Positions 33,778 through 44,592 of a stretch of DNA of 64,000 nt are shown piece by piece. Source of the DNA: Tricholomella constricta (taxonomy: Eukaryota; Basidiomycota; Agaricomycetes; Agaricales; Lyophyllaceae). Position 1 is the first letter of the stretch, and each line of letters starts with the position of its first letter. The stretch is from the NCBI GenBank assembly GCA_013368375.1, contig JAACJP010000027.1, forward strand, positions 186,001 to 250,000, in the 5' to 3' direction. Position numbers and translations under genes: made by a program. The notes beneath the pieces were generated by a model. The model was not told where the DNA came from. It did no database searches and was given only the letters and a program-made list of their open reading frames with translations.

Positions 33778-36700
33778 ATGTCCCGTACCCACAAGCATCG
33801 AGGAGTCGTTGGCCGTTACGACAGCAAGTCCGACAAGGAGGATGACATTGAATTGAACAGGGCAGTCTTTGCAGCCGGGAGCACGACAACGCGCACATTC
33901 TACGAAACCACGGCAAAGCGTCGACGCGTATCAGCACCACCTCCCACATGTTCTATGCCTACTCCGTCCTACAACCCCACTTCAACCACCGCCGAACCCG
34001 ACGTAAAACCAGTTAGGAAACAAGTACGTGTATCTTCATCACTGGGGCAGAAGGTTTGCTGATGGAACGCAGGGCGCGTCAGTAATGATGGAAACTTTTT
34101 CGAAAAGCTTCGATATTCTACAAGACGCGATTTTATCGACCGAGTCCCATCCTCGTATTGGACAGGACTGTCCCTGCGGCGCGGCTGCTGGTGCTTTTCG
34201 ATGCACAGAATGCTCTCAGTGCGATCTCCTATGTCAGGAGTGCATCATCGTAGCACATGAAAGTCAACCGTTCCACTTCCTCCAGCGATGGACAGGCAGT
34301 TTCTTCCAGCGCGTATCACTTTCTGAATTGGGCTTCGTTATGACGTTAGGACACTTTGGCAGGCCGTGCCCCAACGCACTGCCCACCCTAAGCGGCCGCC
34401 CTACAGTCGTCGTCCATATCAACGGTGTTCATCGCATGCAAATCAAATATTGCCATTGTGAGGCTTTGTCCGATGCAGAGCAACTGGTACGTGCCCGGTA
34501 CTTCCCTGCAACTATCAAGCGACCGGAAACCGCCTTCACGTTCTCGGTACTCAAGCACTTTCACATAAGCAACTTGACGTCGAAGAAGTCTGCCTACGAC
34601 TATTTTGGCACCCTTCGAAGCCTAACGAACAATGCTTTCCCTCAGGACGTGCCGGTATGTATTTTACTGTATTCGTACTACAATGGCTGACTTCTACGAT
34701 GCACAGGATCAGTATCGCGAGTTTAATCAGGTCTCACGTGTATGGAGCCACCTCGCTATTGTCAGACGGAGTGGCCAGGCCCACAGCATCGACAACATCC
34801 TTACCCACCGACGCGCAAACTCACTCACGGTCCGATGTCCAGCTTGCCCTGAGGTCGGCTTCAACGTAGACAACGCTGTGATCCGGGCTGCCCGTGACGA
34901 TGAGACGTGAGTGATTTTTTGCAACGCACATTCCTTATCGCTGACTAGATATAGCCACAAGTACACCCTATTCCTATCCACCGATGGAAACTTTCGACTC
35001 CAGCGCAAGCATAAAAATGATGATCCGGATGACACGGCTCTGAACAACGGCAACGGCTATTTCGTACCGACCGAGCCATTCAAGGGCTATCTTAAAAGGG
35101 TTGGCATTCATCCGGAAGAGGTACGTTTCTCCTCAGCTATCGTGGCCGTCGTCTCATGGTGTATCGCAGGAACCGACCTGCCCTCACCTCAAAGCAGGAA
35201 AGATGCAGAACATTGCGAAATTCAAGAATGCCGTGGTGAGCGGCGTCGTCGCCTTCCAATGTGCCCGCCATGGCTGTTACATGCCACAGGGAACGGTGGA
35301 CCTCACCAAAGGCGAAGCGTAAGCTGCTCGTGTTACACATTTGAACTTTCACTGATCCTGCCTTGCAGGTTCGCGAACACCGACTATGCGTTGGCACACG
35401 CGATTGCCGAGGCCAGCCACCTGCGCTGGATCATGATTAGCTATGATATATGGTTCGTTTATCTTACTTAGGGAAGAATCACTTGAAACTCATTAGCTTT
35501 AGGTGTCAATATTGTATTAATCTCGAGAAACGTTTTATGAAATGGTTTCCAGACGTCGTCCCTCTGCTCGGGAAGATTCGGGGCGCAATTCCCAAGATGC
35601 ACGTCGTGAACCATGTTCTGATTTGCATGCTCTTATGGGCCTTCAACTACTTGAAGTATTCCGGCGAGACTTGGGGCGAGAACATCGAAGGTGGATGGGC
35701 GGAACAAAACCAATCTGCAGGGAGCACCAAGGAGCAGAACGATGGTCATCGCCACGACAGCCTCGACGATTTCTTCGGGTATTGGAACTGGACGAAAGTT
35801 CATCAGATCGGTCAGTATTTAATCCATCGGTGAAGAATATATCTGATCTAGATATACAGCCGCAACACTTCATCGTATGTATACCGCGTGCGTCAAGACC
35901 CTTCAAACGCGGGAGGATGATTTTGCTGCATTGACTAATATGCATGCGCCGGATCTAATCGCACGGTGGGAGACAATGGATACAAGGCCGAATCATCTCG
36001 AAAGGAGTTGTGCAGAGTGTATATGAGGTACAGCTGGAAGGAGGTAAGTCGACACGAATATCCACGTCTTCAAGATCTTGACCATCTCGAAGGGCCGCCG
36101 TCATTCAACCGGGTGTATCAAACGTTAGCAAGCGCTGAATTGGCTGCCTCTAGTAGTGACGATAATGGAGCCGGCCTTGCATCATTCTTAAACAGAGCGC
36201 TACAGCTGGAGGAGAAACAGTGCGTATACTCGTTCTGCGCATGACTGCATATCTAACGTAGTATGTTACAGGGTCCAGTTATCCTTCAAGTCCAAACCTG
36301 ATGCTCAGACGTCAAGCTCACGTGCCAGGCTTTCTCAAGAGCTTGCTAGTTGGCGTCAACAGCAGCTGACGATGTTTCCTGCTCTCTTAAGCAAGGTGAC
36401 TTCGACAGAAGCCATTGCAGCTGAGGACATCCCTCTGTTGCTACCTTCCGACTTTACCGTGACTCGACGCAGCGCCATAGGGTTGGAGTCCTTGGCTCAG
36501 GTCGAATACCAACTGCGCGAAGGTCAGGCTCATGATGCCCTCGCTGAGGTCCGCTTAGCTATCAAGACCGTCAACGCTAACCTCCAATTCAAGCAAAGCT
36601 TCGTTCACGGCCAACGTCCCAGCACGCGCGCTCAGCAATATCTTGGCACCCTTCAAGCACAAAAGACCTCAGCAATGGAGCGGTACCAACGCGTGTACAA

Positions 36701-37211
36701 AAAGCTCCTCGCGCTCGGCCTCGACCCCAATGACAAGGCATTGCAGCCTTTGCTCAAGGAACAGCTGTGGCAGAAGAACGTGACGGAACACCACAAGTTG
36801 GGTGATGCAAAGAAACAAGACCCGTGGTTCTGGCATGTTGGGCGACGTATTGGCATGACCCAAGAACAGGAGTCGGAATGGAGCCTCGAAAGTAAGTGTT
36901 CTCAGATGGTTCACCTTGCTCAATGCTGATGCGTGGCAGTGGATCGGGTTAAGTGGTTTCGCGATCGAGCAGCGCGTGACAGATCACGAGAGGAGAAGGA
37001 GATTCTGCAAGAGGAGTTTCGACGCAGCGTGGCGTCGTTTTCGAGGATGGCAGACGTCTGGGGTGAGCTTGGGATGGCGACGAAAGGCGGGCGAGCGGCG
37101 TACTGCCACCGACAGGCTGCCATGTATAGGCGACTGGCGACAGACTGTCAAGCCGTGTTTGAGAAAGCACTCAAGGTACGCTCGTCATATGTCGAAATCT
37201 TATTTTATTGA
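33778..37211 (+). CDS. KDZ transposase with CxC2-like cysteine cluster, apparently intact
   Basis: Eleven exons (33778..34023, 34073..34654, 34707..34906, 34955..35120, 35170..35318, 35369..35452, 35503..35810, 35860..36018, 36075..36219, 36272..36891, 36940..37211) keep the frame throughout and give 976 aa. The N-terminus MSRTHKHRGVVGRYDSKSDK is followed by a Cys cluster (CPCG, CTECSQCDLLCQEC, HESQPFH, CHC), a transposase core with GTVDLTKGEAFANTDYALAH and WIMISYDIWCQYCINLEKRF, then PKMHVVNHVLICMLLWAFNY, GENIEGGWAEQNQSAGSTKE and DSLDDFFGYWNWTKV, and a helical C-terminus. YDIxCQY and the GWA.QN..AGSTKEQ segment are characteristic of Kyakuja-Dileera-Zisupton transposases. The last codons may differ if a terminal intron at 37176 is used. 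Element ends were not found. Confidence 0.75.
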
Positions 37212-37655
37212 CATAGCCCGTATAGGCTGGGTAGACTTTTCATAGGCTGACGCGACGGCTCGGGCACGGTAGACTCGCGAGCACGGTAGACTCGCTGTAC
37301 CTTAGGGTTGAAACTTAGGCTTTTTGAAGTGCACTACACGGTTTGACAGTAGACTCGTTAGGATTGAGGTACGCTGTAAAGATAACTTTTTCAAGCTGAC
37401 TTGAATCTATTTGAAGTACGCTACACGGTTTGGTATGGTAGACTCGTTAGGATTGAGGTACGCTTGAAATATATTGAACTTTTTCAAGCTGACTTGAATC
37501 TATTTGAAGTACACTACACGGTTCAGTATGGTAGACTTGTTAGGATTGAGGTGTGCTGGACAAAAAAATTAAACTGAAGACCGTCTCGAAGCTGTACGAA
37601 AAGTAGGCTAGACTTCAGCCATACGTTCTTACAAAATGAAGGTAGGCTTAAGTGT
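37212..37655. repeat. Degenerate tandem repeat of about 90 bp downstream of the KDZ gene
   Basis: Blocks with CTACACGGTTYRG, GTAGACTYGTTAGGATTGAGG and CAAGCTGACTTGAATCTATTTG recur from about 37310 to 37560, roughly 90 bp apart, in three copies. No gene is seen. Confidence 0.6.
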
Positions 37656-38284
37656 ATGTGTGTATATATGCGAATTTCATCCTACCTAGATTTAGCACAG
37701 CCCTCTACCCCAACCCCATATCACCTTCAATGGATGATTGAGGTAGCGTGGGGTGACGATCGGAAGGAAACATATCTTAGTGTCCGTGTCCTCTCGGCCA
37801 TTCGATCTGCGGAGATATGCGGACGCGCGACACTGATTTTTGAAGTAGTCAAGTTCATCGACCGCTTAAAACCTACAGAGGTCGGATTTTATCAGGCCGA
37901 CATTCCATGAGCTAACTTTGTTTTATTCGGCAGACCAAAGTACTGAAGCGATATTGGAGGCCGTTTATTAAAGAGCCACCACCCGAGGTTTTGAATTCAC
38001 AGCCTCTCATGGGCCCGAACCCACTACACCGACTTCGCTACCCTTCAGAAGGGGAATTCTATGCTATTTTGGACGATAAAGTCGAAATCTCCGACAAACG
38101 TATCAACAATTACCACGACATCCGAGTCACATCAGGAAAATTACACTCACTTTTACGGTCTCTTATCGACAGTTTTGGTCAACCTATAAGGGTAAGAAGT
38201 GTCGAAAGTGAGGAAGTGTCCGACACTTTTGAAAGAAGGTCCCCACTCTTTCAAAAGGTGATTTCACTTTCAAAAGATGTGTAA
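37656..38284 (+). CDS. Possible two-exon gene, 191 aa, unknown
   Basis: An ATG at 37656 opens an exon to 37880, followed by a 53-nt intron with a GAGCTAACT branch-like motif and a second exon 37934..38284. The joined frame gives MCVYMRISSYLDLAQPSTPT through YWRPFIKEPPPEVLNSQPLM and HRLRYPSEGEFYAILDDKVE to KVISLSKDV. No domain is recognised. The last 30 codons come from short GAAAG/CTTTC repeats, so the true end may differ. It could be a degenerate gene. Confidence 0.3.
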
Positions 38285-39462
38285 GGGCCAAGTAAGGGCC
38301 TACAAAGGGTTACCAAAGTGATGCAATAGGGCACGAAAAGAGGGTTTCAATGTTCATACGCATTTAAATCATGAATATAATGTATATTGGCAATACTACA
38401 TATAGTTTGAGATACAGGAGTGATCGATTACAAGTATGTAAAGTACCATAATTCCTGATAAATTTCGGTGAGCCCCGTGTTAAAATGAGAGGAGTGCGGG
38501 TTGAGAGCGAGCTGACGCGACATCAGTACAGAACCTATGAATGAGCTGAATAAGCATACCCTAATTCAAAAAATGCCTATCGGCATCTTTTGATTTGTGT
38601 ACGACCGTGGAATAGAGCATAACGGAGGTACTATTGTGGAGGGCGGCAGGTAAGGCGGAGGTTCATGGTCATGGGCTTCGGATGATGGATGTGAGGTAAG
38701 CGTAGCCGAGGAAGGACTTCGTAAAGGTCACCAATGCCCACGTATCTCTGAGGAGGCAAAAGTTAAATATAGTTTGAGGCGATCACGACAAGCCACGCAC
38801 CTTTCACCAGAGTTCAAACTGGGGCCTTTTCTCCAAATGGGACTCCAGGCCTGTATAAGCAAGACAACGAGCATGCAGTTAGTCAGTGATTGGCCAGTGT
38901 AGAGATGAAAGACAGAAGATGACAACGAGTTTATGCCAACAAGGGCGCCCACAGAACGGGCCATCTGGGGGCAAGGCAGATCACAAAGACATGCACTGGA
39001 TGATTCAAAGCAGTGATTAGGGTGCAGAAATTGGGTAGACACGAGTGGGCGTTGAAGGTGAAGGTGAACGTTGAACGTTGAACAGTGCCGGTGAACGTTC
39101 GAACAAGGATCGAAAGGGAAACTGCTGACGTGGCATAATTTAAGCGGAGTATCAATGACTTGTCCATTTTTAGAGACATCGACTCAGACTCTTGAAATGC
39201 CCAAACCGTCGAAACTCAAGAAAAACAATATATGCGCTTACCTGACTGAATCTGTGACCTTTGTAGAGGATCCTGATCAAGTCTCTGTAAATTTGGGTAT
39301 TGCCTTTTTATGAAAGTGTTTTTTCTTTTTGATAGTGACTTGAAAGTCAATGTAAGTGATGGAGAAGGGTTTTTTGAAAGGGTAAGTGCCAGAAAGTGAG
39401 AGGGAAAGCATCGAAAAGTGAAAGCGCTGAAAGTGAAAGTGCTTGTAGTTTTCCTGATGCAG
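38285..39462. other. Gene-free stretch before FunK1 copy B
   Basis: No supported gene. GTGAACGTTGAACG (39060-39110) and GAAAGTGAA-type (39390-39445) short repeats are present. Homology to FunK1 copy A stops at about 39463. Confidence 0.4.
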
Positions 39463-41123
39463 CGCAGAGGATGCTGTGGACAGCACCTTTGATTTGATAC
39501 GTCGTGACATGCTTCCCAACCCACCTCCACCTGAGGTTCCGGTGTCCGCGGGTACGAAACGTCATCTAGAAGAAAATCAGCCAGATGCTGAACCTTTCCT
39601 CCACATGAAACTCACTCCGGACCAAGTGTACGACCTCGAGCTAGCGCAAAGACCACGATACGAGCTTGTGAACCGCATCCATACCGAAATTCTCATGCCC
39701 GCAGGCATTGTTGTCAAGTCCTTCTGCCATTTACACGAACTCATCCACACTTTCATTGGTGGCATCAAAGGTGAGGATAACAACGCTGCGGATGCAGGGT
39801 ATTCTTACTGAATCACTCAACAGAACATCTCCGTGGTCATTCAAAAGGAATTGTTCATCGCGATGTCAGTGTCGGCAATCTCTTGATTTTCCCAGTCACT
39901 ACGTGGGACAACGAAAAGACGTTTGGCCGTCTCATGGATTGGGATCACGCAATGATCACCCATAAGTATATAAATCTTCCCTCCCAGTACGACAGCAGAT
40001 GGTCAAAGTACCTGAGCTCGGCAGTCGGGATGCTCAGAGACTTTAAGATCTGTGCCACGGAGCAAGTTGTCGGGGAGACTTACCGATATTCTGGGGAATA
40101 TTCTGTGACATACACCAAACATGCCACCAAGATGTTGAAGATTCTTCACTCGGAAGAAAATCCTCTGACGGTTGCGCGCTTGGGGTGGGATCATGAAGTG
40201 AGCCTACATCTTGCTATCTATCGTGATACACACCATGACACCGACCTCCAGGATATCCCATGGCCTAACTTTGAGCATCGTGTACCTCAGAAGGGGGAAC
40301 GGACGGTATGAACTTTTTTCTACCGTTTAAATCACAATTTACGGCATGCTAACATATGTATGGATCACAGGGAACCCTTCCCTTTATAAGCCCGGAGGTT
40401 TTGAGTCAAGTCAGCATGTACTATGACGCAGATGCCGGAGACTCTGAAGAGGAAGAATTCCGCCACAACTCCGTCCACGACCTCGAATCTTTCCTTTGGG
40501 TCCTTGTCCACATCTGCTTGACACGCAAAGGACCAGGCATAAACATGGTTCGGGATGAATTGACCTCAGACACGGGACCATGGCAGCTGCGCGACATCAT
40601 TCGAAATTATTTCGATGCCGACGAGCATACATTGAAAGAAAAAAAGCGCGGATTGTTCCAGACGCCAAAGACATTCGAGACAAACATCATTGCGTACTTC
40701 CATCCCTATTTTGACAGTCTGAAACCGCTGGTAAGAAAGTGGTGGGCGAGGTTATGTCTTGCATACAGGTATCACGGTAACGAGTACTATCACATCCACT
40801 CTCATATCCTTCGCATCCTTAACGATGCTCTTCCAACAATTCCGCGATCCGATAACGACCCAGACACTGTGGCCGAGATTCGGCGTCGAAAGGAACACCA
40901 TCAGCGTTCTTTGGAGATGATTGCCACTCTGCATGCCCAGGCAAATAAAGAGGCGCCCCAGGCTGAGGTACAGATGCCCCAGACGGAGATAGTGACGACG
41001 CCTCCTAGTTCACCAGTCATATGCGAGGCTTCACCTGGATACCGTCGACTCGTTACGGATGATACCACTCCAACTTCAGACTCTGAATCGGGTTCACCGC
41101 CACGCAAGAGACAAGCACGCTAG
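39463..41123 (+). pseudogene. FunK1-type protein kinase, C-terminal half (copy B), no start codon
   Basis: Exons from 39463 to 39770, 39824..40197, 40252..40305 and 40371..41123 correspond one-to-one to copy A. They give GIVHRDVSVGNLLIF, GRLMDWDHAMI, GTLPFISPEVLSQVSMYYDA and DLESFLWVLVHICL, and end PPRKRQAR. The exon begins after a CCTGATGCAG that looks like a splice acceptor, and no in-frame ATG precedes it before a TGA, so the 5' half of the gene is missing. The first intron has a normal GTGAGG donor. The tail is longer than in copy A by an inserted Ala/Gln/Pro-rich stretch. The frame is otherwise open, implying recent truncation, or use of an exon upstream that I cannot see. Confidence 0.6.
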
Positions 41124-42066
41124 GTTGACGATACAAGCTTTGTCGAGCCGCCCACTTTCTTTGCTTCTATGATCTCAATTTCTCGTTATGCGCCGAAACT
41201 TAGTTGCACCAATTTGCCACTACTATATATACCGAACCACTGAATTACGAACCTTTCTGCTCGATACGGTGATATTCTCAAGGTTCGTTCTGGTTGCCTG
41301 TCCTTCAAGTAGAAATTTTGTACCCAATGAATAAACACCGTTATGACCACCGCTGGAATGTAGTAGGCCCAACTGATCACGTAACGGCCTCTGTTTTGCT
41401 CTCGTTCCAACCTCACCCTCAGAGCCACGACTGAAGCACGCTGGTCAACAGCTATTTACTACCTCCGAGTCACCAACCGATGCCCTTGAATCTCTGAACA
41501 AAGATTTACCACTCCCCGGTTTAGCTGAATCCATGACGAGGATCCCGGCTGGTTATCTAAGATGCCGACTCGACGTCGTCGCGATTCGCCTCTTACCCGC
41601 TGAAAAGCTTAATTGTCAATCGCGGTCACTCTAAGTTCAACTGGATGCCGATATGTCGAGGAATCTTTATCATTTCGGGTTTGCTTCCGCGGATCGATGG
41701 TGTTTGGAGACCGGATTTTCGAGAGGATATACAGCAAACTCCGTATCCATCGCTATAGCAGTTCCACTCAATTTTCCGATCGTACCACTGGACGAGACAG
41801 GCTCTCCTATGTATAGCCTCAGTTGTATCTCGTAACAAAGCGACGTGGAGAAGACAGGACCTTCTAAGAGCACGGATGACCGATGACTGTCATCGGACTC
41901 TTTTTTGCAATCATCGCGTTTGGCAGGAACTCCTCAATCAGTCCGTAGTCTTTCCTTGCTTCCTGGAGTATTAGTACTGCGGCCTCTACTCGTTGACCCT
42001 TAATTCGATTCCCGCAACCCAAGGCTACGCAGTATACTGCTTTGGAACCGTCTTATCTCTGCTACT
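41124..42066. other. 3' flank of FunK1 B and left part of the duplicated unit
   Basis: No gene is supported. From 41336 it is duplicated at 54395-55114 with visible indels and substitutions, the most diverged part of the two units. Confidence 0.45.
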
Positions 42067-42547
42067 ATGTCGAGTGGAAAAATCATCGTCGTCAATCAGT
42101 TCACCTTTTGCTTCGAACACGGGAGCGAGCTTTGCCTCGCATGTAACCGGGACTACCGCTCCACGAACAACTCTGCCGGCAATCTTCGACGACATCTCGT
42201 AGATAAGCTGGGACATGCATTCGAAGTTATCTACGGGTTCGACTTGGAGGTTATTACACCTTTTTCCCACCAATTCCAATTCTTCGATACTGAAATGTAC
42301 CTTGCTTGACCAGACGCGTCAACCGATCAATGTCTACGCATACGGCGTAATAAAAGCCACCCACCACCGTGGTCCCCGCGCGTCGGGGTCGTGCCCTGAT
42401 CACTCAAAAGTTGATTGTGGAAAGTGCTTCGATTGGGTCAGACTCATTGGGTCGGAGGCGACGGAAGACAATTTCGATGGTGTCCGCGCCAGAGCAGTCC
42501 GAAACGATCACTATAAATCTGTGGCGATAATTGGTGGGACAGTATGA
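42067..42547 (+). CDS. Small cysteine-rich protein, unit 1 copy
   Basis: Exons 42067..42249 and 42314..42547 (64-nt intron, GTTATT...CCAG) give 138 aa. The start is MSSGKIIVVNQFTFCFEHGS, followed by ELCLACNRDYRSTNN. Exon 2 has TRQPINVYAYGVI and CPDHSKVDCGKCFDWVRLIG. Motifs and intron position match the gene at 2750-3177, so the two are paralogues; the inter-knuckle region is more diverged. No named domain is recognised. It is followed 320 bp downstream by the truncated mannosidase on the same strand. Confidence 0.6.
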
Positions 42548-42864
42548 GGTATTTAATGACTGAGTGTAAGATATTAGGTTGAAGGCACGTATATCTTGTT
42601 TTCTGTCGTTTCGCTTTTCAGATCACCATTCAAGTGATCACCATGATACATATAATACTTATAAGTACTTCGGTAGAATTGCTCAGGAACGTCGAACTGG
42701 AATTGGAATAAACATTTAACGGACTACGTTAAACGTTGAACCTGGGCCACGTGGTCGATACAGCTGACCTCGGCTCTCGCAACACTGGTCTCCAACGACC
42801 GACCATCATCTGCAACTGCCTGCTTGATCGTAATACTATGAGCTGCCAGCACCAGCGGCCCGCT

Positions 42865-44592
42865 ATGGCATATCCTGAAATCAACAATAGCGCTGGCGCA
42901 AAATGGATCAAGAACCTCACCAAAGACAGGCTTGGAACCTTCACAGGAGGACGCTACTCTGATATCAACCTGTCGTCAGTCTTGTTCACCCACCGGGTTG
43001 ACAATGCGGAGCATGTGAAGCTACAAGTGTTTGTCCGAGCGCAAATTACACCCGATGTTTTACTGAACGAGATGATAGGTGGAGTGCACCTGGTTTGACC
43101 AAGCCGACGTTCGAAGAGGCCATGAAACAAAAGTACAAACCTGCGAAAAAGGTATGTTGTACCACTCTATGGCCCGTTCTGATCTTACTTGCCCGTAAAT
43201 AGGGAGATTCCTTTGGACCATCATGTAAGTTGTTTGATTTACCCATAAACCTGGCTTAATGCCGCAACCTCTAGGGGTAAGGCGTTGCCAATGACGAGAC
43301 GAAAGTAATTACTCACATCGTAACAGACAAACCACTGGTGGAAAGTATCCGTCACTATTCCAGGATATTGGCAGCAGTACGAGCGTGTTCAATGTAAGTC
43401 CCCGGGATGCTAAAAATAGATTCCCGAAATCTAAACCTCCACAGTCGAGTTCGACCCAGGATGTGAAGCGATGATCTATACCACCGACGGTATTCCACTT
43501 CAAGGTTTGTAGCCTATGCAACTTTGTACATCTATCTCACCTTGATTGCAGGAATAACTGGCGGGTACGGTGGAGACCGTCGTGTCGAGTACATCATTCC
43601 CGAGGCAGCGCGTAAGAAAGGCCGTCACGACTTTGTTATTGAGTCGAGCTGCAATGGGATGTTTGGTGTGCCCTGGAACGGGGATATTATCGCTCCCCCG
43701 GACGTACGTGTTGTAAAATTACATCGAATCTCATACTGACCGGCCCACAGATGAACAGGTATTTCTCTCTGGCTTCAGCCGATCTTGTAGTTCCGAACCA
43801 GGAGGCCTGGGCTCTTCTTTGGGACTTTCATACTCTCCGTGAGCTCATAGACACGCTGCCCGGAAATACACCGTACGTGTCGCGCCCTGATGAGTCCTTC
43901 GCTTCTCCAATCGTGTTGTCTAGCCTGCAGAACCAAGCTCTTGTGGCTGCGAATGAAATCATGAACGTTTTTAACCGAGGCGACCCTTCTGGAATTCGGA
44001 ATGGGCGAAAGATCGCGGAAACTGTGTTTGGTGAAGGCTGGGAAAGCAAGGGTGCAGGAATCTACGACGAGGGGCCAAAGGATGCTCAGGTCTGGGGAAT
44101 TGGTATGTGGTCTTTCGTACCCGTCTGTGGATTATACTCATTCCCCCACAGGCCAGTGAGTGCTTTGCTATGGCGACAACTCCTGTATTGACTCGATTTA
44201 GCTGCCACATCGATAGTGCCTGGTACGATCTCCAAGCCTGAGTTTCTACAAAATCTGACCAGTGCTATAGGTTATGGCCTTATCGGGTCACTCAGCAGAA
44301 GGTTGCGCGTTCGTGGTCCACTCAAATCGGAGGAGGAGGACCGCTTGCGAAGATGTTGGAGAATGTACGTACCTGGCGAGCTTTATGCTTTGCGCTTTGT
44401 TCGAGCTTTGGGAGGGTTTTAGTTTCACATAATGGCATGTCGTCGGACTTAAGCCTCAATTTTACCACACCCGCATCATCGACAGAAGCGGTGGTGCACT
44501 GCCCCGGAATTTCAGCAGCCTCTCTTAGGAGGTGTGCTATTTTCTGCACCTCTGTATCCCTGTTCACGGAGAACTTGTACGCGAGCCAATGA
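42865..44592 (+). pseudogene. GH38 alpha-mannosidase (AMS1 type), N-terminal fragment, unit 1
   Basis: From MAYPEINNSAGAKWIKNLTK, exons 42865..43028, 43079..43151, 43203..43224, 43275..43276, 43327..43393, 43445..43504, 43552..43703, 43751..43872, 43924..44102, 44152..44155, 44202..44222 and 44271..44592 keep frame. They give QYERVQFEFDPGCEAMIYTT, ITGGYGGDRRVEYIIPEAAR, ESSCNGMFGVPWNGD, MNRYFSLASADLVVPNQEAW, GHCHIDSAW (zinc-binding His and Asp of GH38) and LWPYRVTQQKVARSWSTQI. Family resemblance stops at about 44328, and 88 unrelated residues follow to a TGA. Most of the catalytic domain is absent, so no activity is expected. Intact relatives trim mannose from free oligosaccharides in the vacuole. 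Two exons of 2 and 4 nt are required. Confidence 0.65.

Noticed and set aside
36000..36075. Frameshift in the KDZ transposase at an apparent TGA (36024)
   Set aside because: A canonical 56-nt intron (36019-36074, GTATAT...CAAG) removes it and keeps the frame.
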